Part shown: positions 52,962 through 61,566 of the stretch, one piece after another
How the letters are laid out: the number at the start of each line of letters is the position of its first letter
How positions within the stretch are numbered: the first letter of the stretch is position 1
DNA from: Eubacterium_U album
GTDB lineage: Bacteria; Bacillota; Clostridia; Lachnospirales; Lachnospiraceae
Reading direction: 5' to 3'
DNA: 64,000 nucleotides
Assembly (NCBI RefSeq): GCF_025336545.1
Contig: NZ_JAODBU010000006.1
Span: forward strand, 124,001 to 188,000
Position numbers and translations under genes: made by a program
Notes under the pieces: generated by a model
Told to the model about the DNA's origin: nothing
Database searches by the model: none
What the model saw: only the letters and a program-made list of their open reading frames with translations

Positions 52962-53402
52962 ATGAACAAAAAAACATATACAGGATCAAAGATACAAAAT
53001 CACTTTACAGCATATCTGATACAGTTTGTCCGTGGAAAACGACATGATTATCTGGAGAAGAAAATCCAGATGGCTGATGCAGAAGAACTGTTGGAGGATA
53101 TTGGACAGATGGAGGCAAGAATTGTAATCGAAGAATTGCTGGAGAACCAAACGAGGGAGCAGCTTTTATTGCAGGAGGCACAGGGGAAATATCCAGAATG
53201 GAATAAGATGTCAGATGAAAGACTGATGAAAGCGCTTCATACGCTGCGGGATGAAGAACGGAAGCTGATTTACCAGCATGTGTTTGAAGAACGTACTTTT
53301 GAGGAAATGAGCAGGCTAAACGGGTTATCAGAGGAGCGATGCAAGGGTATTTATTATTATGCAATCCGGAAGATCCGCAAGGTGATGGGAGGTGAAAACT
53401 AA
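52962..53402 (+). CDS. Sigma-70-like factor (Tn916 Orf7 type)
   Basis: A 146-residue protein with a region 4-like end (LRDEERKLIYQHVFEERTFEEMSRLNGLSEERCKGIYYYAIRKIRK, in blocks LRDEERKLI, EMSRLNGLSEERC, YYAIRKIRK). Comparable proteins regulate transfer genes in conjugative elements. The ATG 52962 follows CGGAGG; earlier in-frame starts have no site. The next small gene overlaps its stop. Confidence 0.75.
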   Translation: MNKKTYTGSKIQNHFTAYLIQFVRGKRHDYLEKKIQMADAEELLEDIGQMEARIVIEELLENQTREQLLLQEAQGKYPEWNKMSDERLMKALHTLRDEERKLIYQHVFEERTFEEMSRLNGLSEERCKGIYYYAIRKIRKVMGGEN

Positions 53403-53590
53403 TGAATTTTGAACGATTACTTTTAAAGGCAAAAGAAGGAAATGCAGATGCGGTACTGAAGATTTTAGAGATATATAAGCCGCTTTTAATTAAGAATGCG
53501 ATTGTGAATGGCAGATTTGATGAAGATCTGTATCAGGAACTGGTAAGTACATTGCTTCAGTGTATCCAGAGATTCCAGATAATTGAGTAA
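53402..53590 (+). CDS. Small helix-turn-helix protein (Tn916 Orf8 type)
   Basis: A 62-residue protein (FERLLLKAKEGNADAVLKIL; GRFDEDLYQELVSTLLQCIQRF) matching the N-terminal sigma-like region of small regulators that pair with Orf7-type factors in Tn916-like elements. The start overlaps the preceding stop (TAATG). Its terminator is the left copy of the 31-bp repeat. Confidence 0.72.
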   Translation: MNFERLLLKAKEGNADAVLKILEIYKPLLIKNAIVNGRFDEDLYQELVSTLLQCIQRFQIIE

Positions 53591-53614
53591 GTTATCTTAA
53601 ACAAAGGCTGCAAT

Positions 53615-53645
53615 CACTCTCAGGGGAGTAACATCCTCTGGGAGT
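53615..53645 (+). repeat. 31-bp terminator repeat, left copy
   Basis: A 13-bp hairpin (CACTCTCAGGGGA with TCCTCTGGGAGTG) followed by ATTGTTTTTT. The first 31 bases recur identically at 56855-56885. Between them lies the MATE/PadR cassette. Confidence 0.9.
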
Positions 53646-53720
53646 GATTGTTTTTTGAAGGGTGATATTGCCTCAGTTCGAAGCGGCAGACGGTGTTGAT
53701 CTATTATGTTGCCTGATGCT

Positions 53721-55076
53721 TTAATGCTCTTTTGTTGTTGCCAGTTCTTTATGAAGATGTAGAGCCATAAACACAGTAACAATAGCAGAAATTACATCGG
53801 CAATCGGTTGTGCATATAGTATTCCATTTATGCCCCAGAATGATGGGAGCAACAGAATGATCGGAACAAAGCAAATACCTTGTCGGCAAGCCCCAAGAAC
53901 GAATCCGGCGGTGCCTTTTCCAAGTGCAAGAAACAGAGAAGAATACACTGTGTAAAATCCAAATACGAAGAAGGAAAATCCATTTGCCATTAGCGATTTT
54001 TGACCTACAGAAATCATCTCTGTATTGCCTTCTGTAAATTGCGAAATAATCTGTGTGGAAAATAGGGCTATTGTCAATCCCACAACTACACAAAATATTG
54101 TTGACCATAAGATAGAAGTTTTAATTGCTTCCCTGAGCCGATCAAACTTTTTGGCACCATAGCTAAAGCCGGCAATTGGTTGGAAACCTTTTAAGAAGCC
54201 GAACACAACCAGAGTTCCCATTGAAGTGATTCTTGTAACAGCGCCCATTCCGGCGATAACAGCATCTCCATAGATATTAGCTTCCCGGTTTATGAATGCG
54301 ATAGAAAGGCTTGTAAGAAGCTGGAAAGTCAATGTGGGTATACCGATTTTCAGAATTTCAGTTATGATCTGCTTAGAAGGACAAAATTCCTTAATGGAAA
54401 ATGTAAAAGCGCTTTTTTTCTGTAATGCATAAATTAAATATACAAGAGTAGAAGCCATTTGAGAAATTGCTGTAGCGATTGCCGCACCAGCAACCCCCAT
54501 GTCGAGAGTATAGATGAAAATAGGATCTAAACCAATATTCAATACAGCTCCTAATAATAATGCACACATAGTTGTTTTTGCGGCGCCTTCACTTGCAACG
54601 ATATTGTTCATCGTTACATTAAATACATTGAAAATACATGAAATAACATAGATTCTTCCATAAGAAAGGGCGTATGGCATAATCGTGTCTGTTGCACCTA
54701 ACATGGTTAAAATAGGTTTCAAAAAAATTGCAGTTCCGATAATAATAACTGCGCCAATACAAACACTGCTGTATAATGCAGTACTGGCGACTTTACTTGC
54801 AGCTTCCCTATCTCCTCGCCCTAAAAGTCTTGATAAGTAGGAGGCGGCACCATTGCCAAACATCAGACCTAAACCAACAACTACTTGTCCTAAAGGAAAC
54901 GCAATGGAAATTGCACCCATTTGACTCTCGCCAAGTCCTCCTATGAAATAAGCATCCACCAAATTGTAGAGAGCGTTAATAAGCATACCAATCATTATCG
55001 GTATACCAAGAGCCATTAGTGCTTGGGGAACAGGTGCATTTCCTAATAAATCCATTTTGTTGTTATTCTTGTTCAT
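53721..55076 (-). CDS. MATE-family efflux transporter
   Basis: A drug/sodium or proton antiporter of the membrane. The 451-residue protein has about 12 membrane segments, with typical MATE blocks (PVPQALMALGIPIMIGMLINALYNLVDAYFIG in parts: ALGIPIMIGML, LVDAYFIGGLG; FGNGAASYLSRLLGRG). The ATG at 55076 follows AAAGGAG. Its promoter overlaps palindromic operators, and the divergent PadR gene is the obvious regulator. Substrate unknown; related pumps export cationic drugs. Confidence 0.88.
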   Translation of the reverse strand: MNKNNNKMDLLGNAPVPQALMALGIPIMIGMLINALYNLVDAYFIGGLGESQMGAISIAFPLGQVVVGLGLMFGNGAASYLSRLLGRGDREAASKVASTALYSSVCIGAVIIIGTAIFLKPILTMLGATDTIMPYALSYGRIYVISCIFNVFNVTMNNIVASEGAAKTTMCALLLGAVLNIGLDPIFIYTLDMGVAGAAIATAISQMASTLVYLIYALQKKSAFTFSIKEFCPSKQIITEILKIGIPTLTFQLLTSLSIAFINREANIYGDAVIAGMGAVTRITSMGTLVVFGFLKGFQPIAGFSYGAKKFDRLREAIKTSILWSTIFCVVVGLTIALFSTQIISQFTEGNTEMISVGQKSLMANGFSFFVFGFYTVYSSLFLALGKGTAGFVLGACRQGICFVPIILLLPSFWGINGILYAQPIADVISAIVTVFMALHLHKELATTKEH

Positions 55077-55100
55077 TTCAAATACTCCTTTCAATTAAGA

Positions 55101-55236
55101 ATATAAATTATAGTAGTATAAATTATAGTATACTACGTGAGAGAATACTACTATAATTTATAGTAGTTGTCAAGCGTGTATCCTGCAATTTCCTTGACAA
55201 GAGGTATAAAATCAAATACTATAAATTACAGTATAT
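55101..55236. promoter_or_regulatory. Divergent promoters with PadR operators
   Basis: Leftward promoter: TTGACA (complement of 55168-55173), 17 bp, TAGTAT (55145-55150); the spacer is almost wholly a 21-bp palindrome (55147-55167, half-site ACTACTATAA). Rightward promoter: TTGACA (55194-55199), 17 bp, TACTAT (55217-55222), overlapped by ACTATAAATTACAGT. Two further TATAAATTATAGTA copies lie at 55102 and 55118. PadR binding here would control both genes. Confidence 0.85.
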
Positions 55237-55286
55237 ATAACCGTAAGTATTTTATAGCTTTCGTGGATATAGAAAGTGGGTGAACT

Positions 55287-55811
55287 ATGGCTACAATAGA
55301 TTTAATTGTGTTAGGAATATTGAAAAAGGAACCGATGGGAGCCTATGATATTCAAAAATTAGTGGAATATCGTAATATATCAAAATGGGTAAAAATCAGT
55401 ACACCATCCATTTACAAAAAAGCAATTCAGTTGGAGGAAAAAGGCTTCATTAAAGGAGAAATTGTGAAAGAAGGTAAGATGCCTGAAAAAGCAGTTTATT
55501 CATTAACAGATGAAGGCGAAAAAGAATTTGTAAAGCTTATGATGGAAACAGCCTCTAAACCCATTCACTTTTTTTTAGATTTTAATGCAGTAATTGTAAA
55601 TTTGGATAAGTTACCGCCTGAAAGTCAACAATCATGTATTGCCAGTATTGAGGAAAATATTGAAATATTAAAAACTTATCTGGAGGAAAATCTTCGAGAG
55701 AAAGAGAATGATCCGGAAATCCCTAAGACTGGTATGGCAGTATTGCAACAGCAGATAGTTTTGGCGGATGCTATTGAAAAATGGATTATTTCTCTAAAAA
55801 AAGACTTTTGA
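55287..55811 (+). CDS. PadR-family transcriptional regulator
   Basis: A 174-residue regulator with the N-terminal winged helix of PadR proteins (LIVLGILKKEPMGAYDIQKLVEY; YSLTDEGEKEF) and a helical C-terminal dimerization part (Vir_act_alpha_C-like). It is divergent from the MATE pump; palindromes overlap both promoters, so it probably represses pump and self until a ligand binds. A 32-codon frame starts at its stop (55811) and is followed by a strong hairpin (55879-55908), a likely terminator. Confidence 0.87.
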   Translation: MATIDLIVLGILKKEPMGAYDIQKLVEYRNISKWVKISTPSIYKKAIQLEEKGFIKGEIVKEGKMPEKAVYSLTDEGEKEFVKLMMETASKPIHFFLDFNAVIVNLDKLPPESQQSCIASIEENIEILKTYLEENLREKENDPEIPKTGMAVLQQQIVLADAIEKWIISLKKDF

Positions 55812-55878
55812 TGAAGAAGTCACTAGCTGATTTCTTATTAGGTCTGCAGGATTGGGAAGAAACAGGGATGGATGCCGA

Positions 55879-55910
55879 CCTATGTTCCGGCTTTGTAGCC
55901 AGAACATAGA
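55879..55910 (+). terminator. Hairpin downstream of the PadR gene
   Basis: CTATGTTC-C-GGC and GCC-A-GAACATAG pair around TTTGTA. Only a weak T run (AAATTTTC) follows. Confidence 0.5.
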
Positions 55911-55964
55911 AATTTTCTTAGTGGGGAATCTCCCTCAAACCCGGTGCTCCTTATATCCTGCAGA

Positions 55965-56240
55965 TTAAACTTCAAATTTATACCCATATCCAACTACTGT
56001 TTTTATGTAATTCTTGTCGCTGGAATACTTTTTTATCTTCTTGCGTATTTGAAAAATAGTGTTTTCCACGGCGTGGAAATAACCATTTGCTTTTTCATGC
56101 CAAACTGCTTCATAAATCTGTTGTTTAGTAAAAGCCATCCCTGGATTAGAATATAGCATATAAAGTACATCAAATTCTTTTACAGAAAAGTTAATGTCTT
56201 TTCGTACTATTAAGCCGTAGGTCGTAAAGGTCTGCGACTT
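55965..56240 (-). pseudogene. Truncated response-regulator winged-helix fragment
   Basis: The frame encodes an OmpR/PhoB-type DNA-binding domain (INFSVKEFDVLYMLYSNPG; AVENTIFQIRKKIKK; YIKTVVGYGYKF) but no receiver domain. It joins an unrelated N-terminal stretch and seems to miss residues just before the KEF helix. No ribosome site fits. It is probably a remnant of a two-component regulator; the cognate kinase is absent. Bases 56241-56545 hold only short frames and no credible gene. Confidence 0.55.
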
Positions 56241-56559
56241 TAACTTTACCCGGAAAGGAGCTGCCACATATATAGGCAGTGCTGTAATTTTAACAGTAAC
56301 GGTCACCAATCTATGGGGATGGCTTGTATATCCGGCTGAAATGCTAAAAAATCAGTGGTTCTTATTTATCACTTCACTCTGCCCCGGTAATTATGTGTTT
56401 GCCGTTTCTGGCTCTTGCAGCTATTGCGATTCTACTGGTCTATTACCAGACTATTTGCAGGTAAAGCATTGCTCTGGTTTTGAATTTGAGTTTTGGCAGT
56501 CTAATAATAGCATTTTAGATTAGCTGTGATAAGGTGAAACAGATTAGGAGGAAAGTAAA

Positions 56560-56871
56560 TTGCATTACAAAGACAAAAACCTACAGATAGATATTCGCTG
56601 TCATACTGTTTTTATGAATGATCAAAAGATTGAATTGAGTCTGAAAGAATTTACGGTACTAAAATATCTAACAGAACATCCTGGCTGGGTATTCTCTCAC
56701 GAGGAGATTTATCGTAATGTCTGGAAGGAAGAACCGATTGACTGTGCTAATGCGGTTATGTGCTGCATTAGCCAGCTTCGTAAAAAGTTAAAAGTAGATT
56801 CACGGAACTGGAATTACATCCGCACCGTCCGAGGTGTGGGCTATAAGTTTCAACCACTCTCAGGGGAGTAA
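56560..56871 (+). CDS. Stand-alone winged-helix DNA-binding protein
   Basis: A 103-residue OmpR/PhoB-type winged helix without a receiver domain (LSLKEFTVLKYLTEHPGWVF; AVMCCISQLRKKLKV; YIRTVRGVGYKF). The start is TTG at 56560, nine bases after AGGAGG. Its last codons lie in the right copy of the 31-bp repeat, so the terminator overlaps the coding end. Such stand-alone domains occur as regulators in Clostridia conjugative elements. It is a relative of the broken fragment at 55965. Confidence 0.7.
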   Translation: MHYKDKNLQIDIRCHTVFMNDQKIELSLKEFTVLKYLTEHPGWVFSHEEIYRNVWKEEPIDCANAVMCCISQLRKKLKVDSRNWNYIRTVRGVGYKFQPLSGE

Positions 56872-56885
56872 CATCCTCTGGGAGT
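56855..56885 (+). repeat. 31-bp terminator repeat, right copy
   Basis: Identical to 53615-53645 and followed here by TTTTTTG. It serves as terminator of the winged-helix gene. Confidence 0.9.
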
Positions 56886-57076
56886 TTTTTGTCATATTTG
56901 TTGCACTTTTCGGCTCTGGTACGTACAGAAATAGAAAAGAAACATATCCCAAAATGTATACATTTTAGAAGTACGTTCCGGAAAGAGGGATTATATTTCA
57001 AAAAGGTTACACACACAGTTTTGAAATATACCAATAAAAGTGTGGATATTTTGGGACATGGAAAGGAGAAATGTGG

Positions 57077-57736
57077 ATGCAGATATATGGATATCACCGT
57101 ACCAGTACAAAGGAGCAGCATCTTGACCGTGGCATACAGGAAATTGAGCGGTACTGTAACGAGCATGAGATGGCACTTACGAATATTTTTACGGATCAGG
57201 AGACAGGGAAGAATTTTAATCGTCCGAGATATACCGTTTTAGTGGAGGATGTCCTGCGGCCGGGAGATATTTTGATTGTTACAGAATTGGACAGACTGGG
57301 AAGAAACAAGTATGACACCATGCAACAGATCCAGCGGATTAAGAACATGGGAGTGCGGCTTATGGTTCTGGAACTGCCGACTACGCTTATGGATTTATCT
57401 GTGATGGATAATGCGATGGCAAGGATGATGCTGGAAACAATCAATAACATGATGCTGGAGCTTTATGCTTCTATGGCGCAGGCAGAGCTGGAGAAAAAGG
57501 AGAAGCGACAGCGGGAAGGGATAGAAGCGAAGAAATTGCGGGGCGAATGGGATGATTATGGAAGACCAAGTGTGATGAAGCAGGAAACTTTTGATGAGAA
57601 CTTTCAAAGCGTAGTTTCTGGAGAAACGACACCTACACAGCTTCGTAAAAATTTGGGAATGACGCACTCAACTTTTTATCGCTATCGAAAAACTTTTTAT
57701 GAAAAATACCCGGAACTTTCAAATTCTGCAAATTAA
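57077..57736 (+). CDS. Serine recombinase (resolvase/invertase type)
   Basis: A 219-residue recombinase. The catalytic N-terminal domain has YGYHRTSTKEQHLDRG with the nucleophile Ser near residue 9, TDQETGKNFNRP, and LVTELDRLGRN-like IVTELDRLGRN. The C-terminal end is a helix-turn-helix (TPTQLRKNLGMTHSTFYRYRK). It is small resolvase size, not a large integrase. The ATG 57077 is nine bases after AAAGGAG. It may resolve dimers of the element or have moved the adjacent cassette; no res site was identified. Confidence 0.88.
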   Translation: MQIYGYHRTSTKEQHLDRGIQEIERYCNEHEMALTNIFTDQETGKNFNRPRYTVLVEDVLRPGDILIVTELDRLGRNKYDTMQQIQRIKNMGVRLMVLELPTTLMDLSVMDNAMARMMLETINNMMLELYASMAQAELEKKEKRQREGIEAKKLRGEWDDYGRPSVMKQETFDENFQSVVSGETTPTQLRKNLGMTHSTFYRYRKTFYEKYPELSNSAN

Positions 57737-57782
57737 AGTCCTATTACTTATATAGACCAAAGAATTTCAGGAGGAAAGAAAT

Positions 57783-58004
57783 ATGAGTGAAAAGAGAATA
57801 GGTACTTTAATTTATGATCCATCAATGGGAAGATTTGATATCCGGTTTGGGATTGAATCTTATTATGGAGGTCTTCATTGCGGAGAATGTTTTGATGTGA
57901 AGGTAAAGGATGCATGGATTCCGGTTCGGATTGAAATGGATGAAGACTGGTATCTGGTAGGGCTTCCTAAGACGAGTCTCAGTGGACTGACGGTTCGAAT
58001 GTAG
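57783..58004 (+). CDS. DUF5348 family protein
   Basis: A 73-residue protein with the pattern GTLIYDPSMGRFDIR, GGLHCGECFDV, WIPVRIEMDEDWYLVG, typical of the DUF5348 family of element-borne small proteins. Function unknown. AGGAGG precedes the ATG; the next gene starts ten bases after the stop. Confidence 0.75.
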   Translation: MSEKRIGTLIYDPSMGRFDIRFGIESYYGGLHCGECFDVKVKDAWIPVRIEMDEDWYLVGLPKTSLSGLTVRM

Positions 58005-58013
58005 GAGGAGCAT

Positions 58014-58370
58014 ATGATGGAAGCTAAAAAGAAATATGAAAAGCCGGCATTCCGATTGGTGACAGATTTGGGGAGTATTTTGGAATGTCTGTATGAGGTA
58101 TATGGAACGGATGGAACGATGTTGATTGCTGGGAACAAGTTATCGGATACGGTAATCTATCCGTTTATCCGCATGATTAAAAAGAAATGCAAAGCAGTGG
58201 ATGCGGAAAAGCTGAATCTGATGCTCTGGAAGATTTATATGGTAAGTTCGAGAAAAGAAGAATTTGTGACGGCTGCTAAGAAAGAGCTGCAGCCTTATTT
58301 GACCAAGAAAGATGAAAAACAGATTGACACCACATATGACACCACATATACTATAGATAGGAGGCATTAA
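58014..58370 (+). CDS. Hypothetical protein
   Basis: A 118-residue basic protein (KYEKPAFRLVTDLGSILECLYEVYG; YPFIRMIKKKCKAVDAEKLNLMLWKIYMV in parts). No family recognised. AGGAGG fits either the ATG at 58014 or the one at 58017. It is followed after two bases by hicA. Confidence 0.6.
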   Translation: MMEAKKKYEKPAFRLVTDLGSILECLYEVYGTDGTMLIAGNKLSDTVIYPFIRMIKKKCKAVDAEKLNLMLWKIYMVSSRKEEFVTAAKKELQPYLTKKDEKQIDTTYDTTYTIDRRH

Positions 58371-58372
58371 AG

Positions 58373-58630
58373 ATGTCGAAATGGGATAAACTATTGACAA
58401 GAATTTGCTCATTATCGAAAGACCTTCGTTTTGATGAACTAAGAAAAGTATTAGAAAGTTATGGATATGAGATAAATGCTCCGAGAAGTGGGAGCAGCCA
58501 TTATACATTCCGTAAAGCGGGATGCCAGCCGATAACAATACCGAAACACGAACCAATCAAGAAAATTTATGTTGAAATGGTAAAGCAGATTGTAGAAAGT
58601 GAGGCGAAAAACGATGAAGACACTGAATGA
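58373..58630 (+). CDS. hicA: HicA-family toxin
   Basis: An 85-residue type II toxin, an mRNA-cleaving double-stranded-RNA-binding-like fold. The conserved GSSHYTFRKAG segment carries the active His, followed by ITIPKHEPIKKIYVEMVKQI. It is somewhat longer than typical HicA (about 60-80), with an N-terminal extension. The hicB gene overlaps its end by 17 bases, the standard toxin-first order. Confidence 0.85.
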   Translation: MSKWDKLLTRICSLSKDLRFDELRKVLESYGYEINAPRSGSSHYTFRKAGCQPITIPKHEPIKKIYVEMVKQIVESEAKNDEDTE

Positions 58631-58976
58631 TTATTTGGCAATGTCCTATCGCATGGAAATTGTGGAAGATAAGGATGAAGGTGGATTTGTGGTTTCTTAT
58701 CCGGAACTGCCGGGATGCATCACCTGTGGAGAGACGATAGAAAGGGCAGTTGAAAATGCAGCGGATGCAAAAAAAGCATGGTTAGAAGCTGCACTGGAAG
58801 AAGGGATTGAGATTCACGAACCGGGAAGCCTGGAAGAGTATTCGGGACAGTTTAAAATAAGGATGCCACGCAGCTTACACCGGGATCTGGCGGAACACTC
58901 AAAAAAAGAAGGCATCAGTATGAATCAATACTGTATATATCTTCTTTCAAAGAATGATGCGCTGTTAGTAAAATAA
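58614..58976 (+). CDS. hicB: HicB-family antitoxin
   Basis: A 120-residue antitoxin. The N-terminal HicB fold has DEGGFVVSYPELPGC and AVENAADAKKAWLEAAL; the C-terminal end (FKIRMPRSLHRDLAEHSKKEGISMNQY) is a ribbon-helix-helix that binds the operon promoter. The ATG 58614 follows GAGG. Together with HicA it may stabilise the element or act in phage defence. Confidence 0.87.
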   Translation: MKTLNDYLAMSYRMEIVEDKDEGGFVVSYPELPGCITCGETIERAVENAADAKKAWLEAALEEGIEIHEPGSLEEYSGQFKIRMPRSLHRDLAEHSKKEGISMNQYCIYLLSKNDALLVK

Positions 58977-58999
58977 ATATACAAGAATATAGATGAAAA

Positions 59000-59030
59000 G
59001 AGCCGTCCGGATGGGCGGCTCGAAGTCTTT
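59000..59030. terminator. Bidirectional terminator after hicAB
   Basis: GAGCCGTCC and GGGCGGCTC pair around GGAT; TTTT lies on both outer sides (CTTTT on plus, TTTTC on minus), serving hicB and the converging ATPase gene. Confidence 0.8.
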
Positions 59031-59036
59031 TATAGA

Positions 59037-60401
59037 TTAAAAATGATATTGCTCCAGCAGGTATAGGGGAAGTGTTTGTACATTCCCAGCGGTTCCGCCT
59101 TTGGTATCACCTTTTAAATACAATAGTTTGTGGGCCTTCCCCTGTTCCAATGCCTTCAAGGCAGTAGATGCAGTTCCCTTACCGGCTTTAACTTCAATCA
59201 GATAGCGGATGTGAGTTTTCAATGTCTGAGCTACAAAATCAATTTCACCACCTTTATAAGTAGCAAAAGCCGGTGTCTCAAAGATAATTTCTTCCGGGAA
59301 TTCCTGGCGTTTGGACAAGTTAATGTAAACATAGTTTTCGTTCAATGAGCCATCCATAGTTGATACAGTAGCACCAGTTCTGGAGAGATAATAATATGCA
59401 ACTCCAAGATCCATGAAGAAGCAGCGGCTTCCCGGTTTGAAATTCAGGATGTCCAGTTCTGTGATTTTGCCACAGAAACCGATGATTCCAGAATGATAAA
59501 GCCAGTTGATAGCACGATAGCAGGTTGCTTTAGAAAGATTACTGGAGTAATTCTTTGTAACGAGCTTTTGCAGTTCTTCACTTATACTGTCCTCATCTAA
59601 TCCTTTCTTTTCACGAAGCAGAATACGGCAGATGCTTAAAAAGATGTTGGTAAAAACACTAATATCTGTGATGTCATCAAAGTACCGCATAGATTCGTTT
59701 AAGAAAATGCGGATGATTCTAACAAGCTCTTTTTGAGCTGCTTCCACGTCTTTTGTGTTAAGGTATGTTTCCACAACCTTTGGATAGCCGCCAATCTGTC
59801 TATAGATGTCGTAAACATTCTTTAATTCGTCATATAGTTCCGGTACGGTGTCATCTGCATGATCCAGTGGAAGTGATAGATATTTCTGAAAAAGCTGGTC
59901 ATCCAATGCTTCCAAAAACTCTTTAAAGGAAAGGGTATAAATACGGATACTGGTAATATCTCCACTGGAGAATTTGAATTCCGGTTCCAGTACACGTCCC
60001 AGATAACTTCCAGTTACAATGAAATGCGCTTGAAAATAGCGGGTAAATTCTCGGATACGGTTGAATATCTCTGAGGATTCCTGAATTTCATCAATAATGA
60101 TGACTGTATCGTTGGTATCTTCAAAATCCGGATCGAAGAGTTTAAAAGCATCGTGAAGCGGCTGCTCCGGTCGTTTTGTACCGGGAGTCCAGTCTGTGGC
60201 TTTTTTGTAACATTCCATAAATTGTTTGCCGGACAAATCAAACAGGTTAATGTAGATCTTGTGCCTGAAGTTCTCATCCGCAAATTTATTGATAATATAT
60301 GTTTTTCCGACCTGTCTGGCACCATTCACTTCCAAGGTGCTGTGGACGGTATCGTTTTTCCAATCCAGAAGCTGATCGTAAACTTTTCTTTTCAGATACA
60401 T
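59037..60401 (-). CDS. AAA ATPase with DUF4143 domain
   Basis: A 454-residue protein: Walker A GARQVGKT (about 27-34), Walker B VIIIDEIQES (about 96-105), sensor FIVTGSYLG, and a C-terminal DUF4143 region ending in a nuclease-like FATYKGGEIDFVAQ ... YLIEVKAGKG block. Such proteins are widespread in bacteria and mobile elements; their role is not established, although the end resembles PD-(D/E)XK nucleases. It converges on hicAB and may be cargo. Confidence 0.82.
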   Translation of the reverse strand: MYLKRKVYDQLLDWKNDTVHSTLEVNGARQVGKTYIINKFADENFRHKIYINLFDLSGKQFMECYKKATDWTPGTKRPEQPLHDAFKLFDPDFEDTNDTVIIIDEIQESSEIFNRIREFTRYFQAHFIVTGSYLGRVLEPEFKFSSGDITSIRIYTLSFKEFLEALDDQLFQKYLSLPLDHADDTVPELYDELKNVYDIYRQIGGYPKVVETYLNTKDVEAAQKELVRIIRIFLNESMRYFDDITDISVFTNIFLSICRILLREKKGLDEDSISEELQKLVTKNYSSNLSKATCYRAINWLYHSGIIGFCGKITELDILNFKPGSRCFFMDLGVAYYYLSRTGATVSTMDGSLNENYVYINLSKRQEFPEEIIFETPAFATYKGGEIDFVAQTLKTHIRYLIEVKAGKGTASTALKALEQGKAHKLLYLKGDTKGGTAGNVQTLPLYLLEQYHF

Positions 60402-60490
60402 GGGAAATGCTCCTTTCTTTCAACTGTTCCTATTATATCAAAATATGAATGGATAATATAGAGGGTAATTTCTGATAAATGATGAATTGT

Positions 60491-60964
60491 CTAGTCTGAG
60501 CAGTTCTTCACGGGTATTCCGGTTTCTGTCATTACTTTTTCGTACTGAAGAAGCTGTTCCCAGGTCAGCCATTCCGGTTTCTGATCTGTGGGAAAACCAT
60601 TCCATAATTCTTTCATACGGGCAATATGGTTTTGAACGCTATGATTGCATAGGATAGACGGACTGCGATTTCCGTAGCCCAGATAGTATTCACAGTCAGA
60701 CTGTAATTTACTTAACATCCGGTACTCGAATTCATAGGAACTTCTTTGATACGGAGCCGGATGAAATGTGTACTCCTGCTGTATGGGATGGGAAGGTTCT
60801 CCATCAATATGGTTAAAAGATAAAGAATAAAGATTCGGTTCAGGCTCTTTGCCAAGGTCAATATCCTTCCACAACTTTCCGAATTGGTCCTTATATACCG
60901 GACAGGAAAAATCATCCATGCCAGTATACTCAAGCACTAATTTTGTTTTTGCATTTTCATTCAT
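60491..60964 (-). CDS. LPD11-domain protein
   Basis: A 157-residue protein. The C-terminal part has FEYRMLSKLQSDCEYYLGYGN and MKELWNGFPTDQKPEWLTW, the pattern of the large polyvalent protein-associated domain LPD11, found in huge phage and conjugative-element proteins. Here it is a short separate protein. Function unknown. It lies in the same run as the NADAR and ligase genes. Confidence 0.72.
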   Translation of the reverse strand: MNENAKTKLVLEYTGMDDFSCPVYKDQFGKLWKDIDLGKEPEPNLYSLSFNHIDGEPSHPIQQEYTFHPAPYQRSSYEFEYRMLSKLQSDCEYYLGYGNRSPSILCNHSVQNHIARMKELWNGFPTDQKPEWLTWEQLLQYEKVMTETGIPVKNCSD

Positions 60965-60985
60965 TCTATTAGACCATCCTTTCCT

Positions 60986-61489
60986 TTATTGCAGACATTG
61001 AGGTATATTATTGGGCGCTGTTTCTGCATTCCACTGCAGCTTCGCACGTACATCCATCAGGATGATTCCTAACTGGTTTTCTCCGCAGTTATTGACTTTG
61101 CCCCAGAAATAGTCACCCCAGTTGTTTCCTTCAATAAGTGTGGACTCTCCGGTTGCAAGAAGTTTATCCCGGAGTTCCGGGTTCTGCATGAATTTGCACA
61201 TGCAGATTTCATACATGAGCCGGACTTTCACTTTTTCCCAGTCCGGGCGTAATGTAAGATCTCTGCCGAGTTTCTTTGCATCAGAAGGATTATGCATCCG
61301 AAAAATACAGAATTTGCGTTGCTCTCTCGCAGAGAGTGTTTTCTGCGCTTGAAAAGCAGCTTCATTATTTGCATAGGTTTGTCCCATGTAAGAGACCGGT
61401 GCCGGATAGAAATTGCTTAGAAAAGCATAATCTCCCCGAAATTCATTGATCTGTGTAGGTATGCGCTTGCTTGTATTTGTTTGATTCAT
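60986..61489 (-). CDS. NADAR-domain protein (YbiA-like N-glycosidase)
   Basis: A 167-residue protein with the NADAR pattern: FRGDYAFLSNFYPAPV, YANNEAAFQAQKT, and LIEGNNWGDYFWGKV. NADAR enzymes hydrolyse N-glycosidic bonds, including ADP-ribose attached to guanine, and some counter DNA ADP-ribosylation toxins. The ATG 61489 follows GGAGG. No DarT-like toxin is visible nearby. It is downstream of the ligase in the same operon. Confidence 0.82.
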   Translation of the reverse strand: MNQTNTSKRIPTQINEFRGDYAFLSNFYPAPVSYMGQTYANNEAAFQAQKTLSAREQRKFCIFRMHNPSDAKKLGRDLTLRPDWEKVKVRLMYEICMCKFMQNPELRDKLLATGESTLIEGNNWGDYFWGKVNNCGENQLGIILMDVRAKLQWNAETAPNNIPQCLQ

Positions 61490-61566
61490 TATAAATTCCT
61501 CCTTTGTAAAAGAGGTGCGGCCTTTCAGCCACACCTCAAAATAATTCTCATCTATTGCAGAGATGG

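Noticed and set aside
52549..52989. Two reverse frames upstream of the XRE gene
   Set aside because: They cross operators and a terminator hairpin and lack start signals.
56341..56523. 60-codon forward frame between the two winged-helix sequences
   Set aside because: Low-complexity Cys/Ser/Phe-rich product without a ribosome site; another frame shows only a short membrane-like stretch.
53615..56885. CRISPR-like or tandem repeat reading of the 31-bp repeats
   Set aside because: Only two copies 3.2 kb apart, each an intrinsic terminator, and no cas genes.
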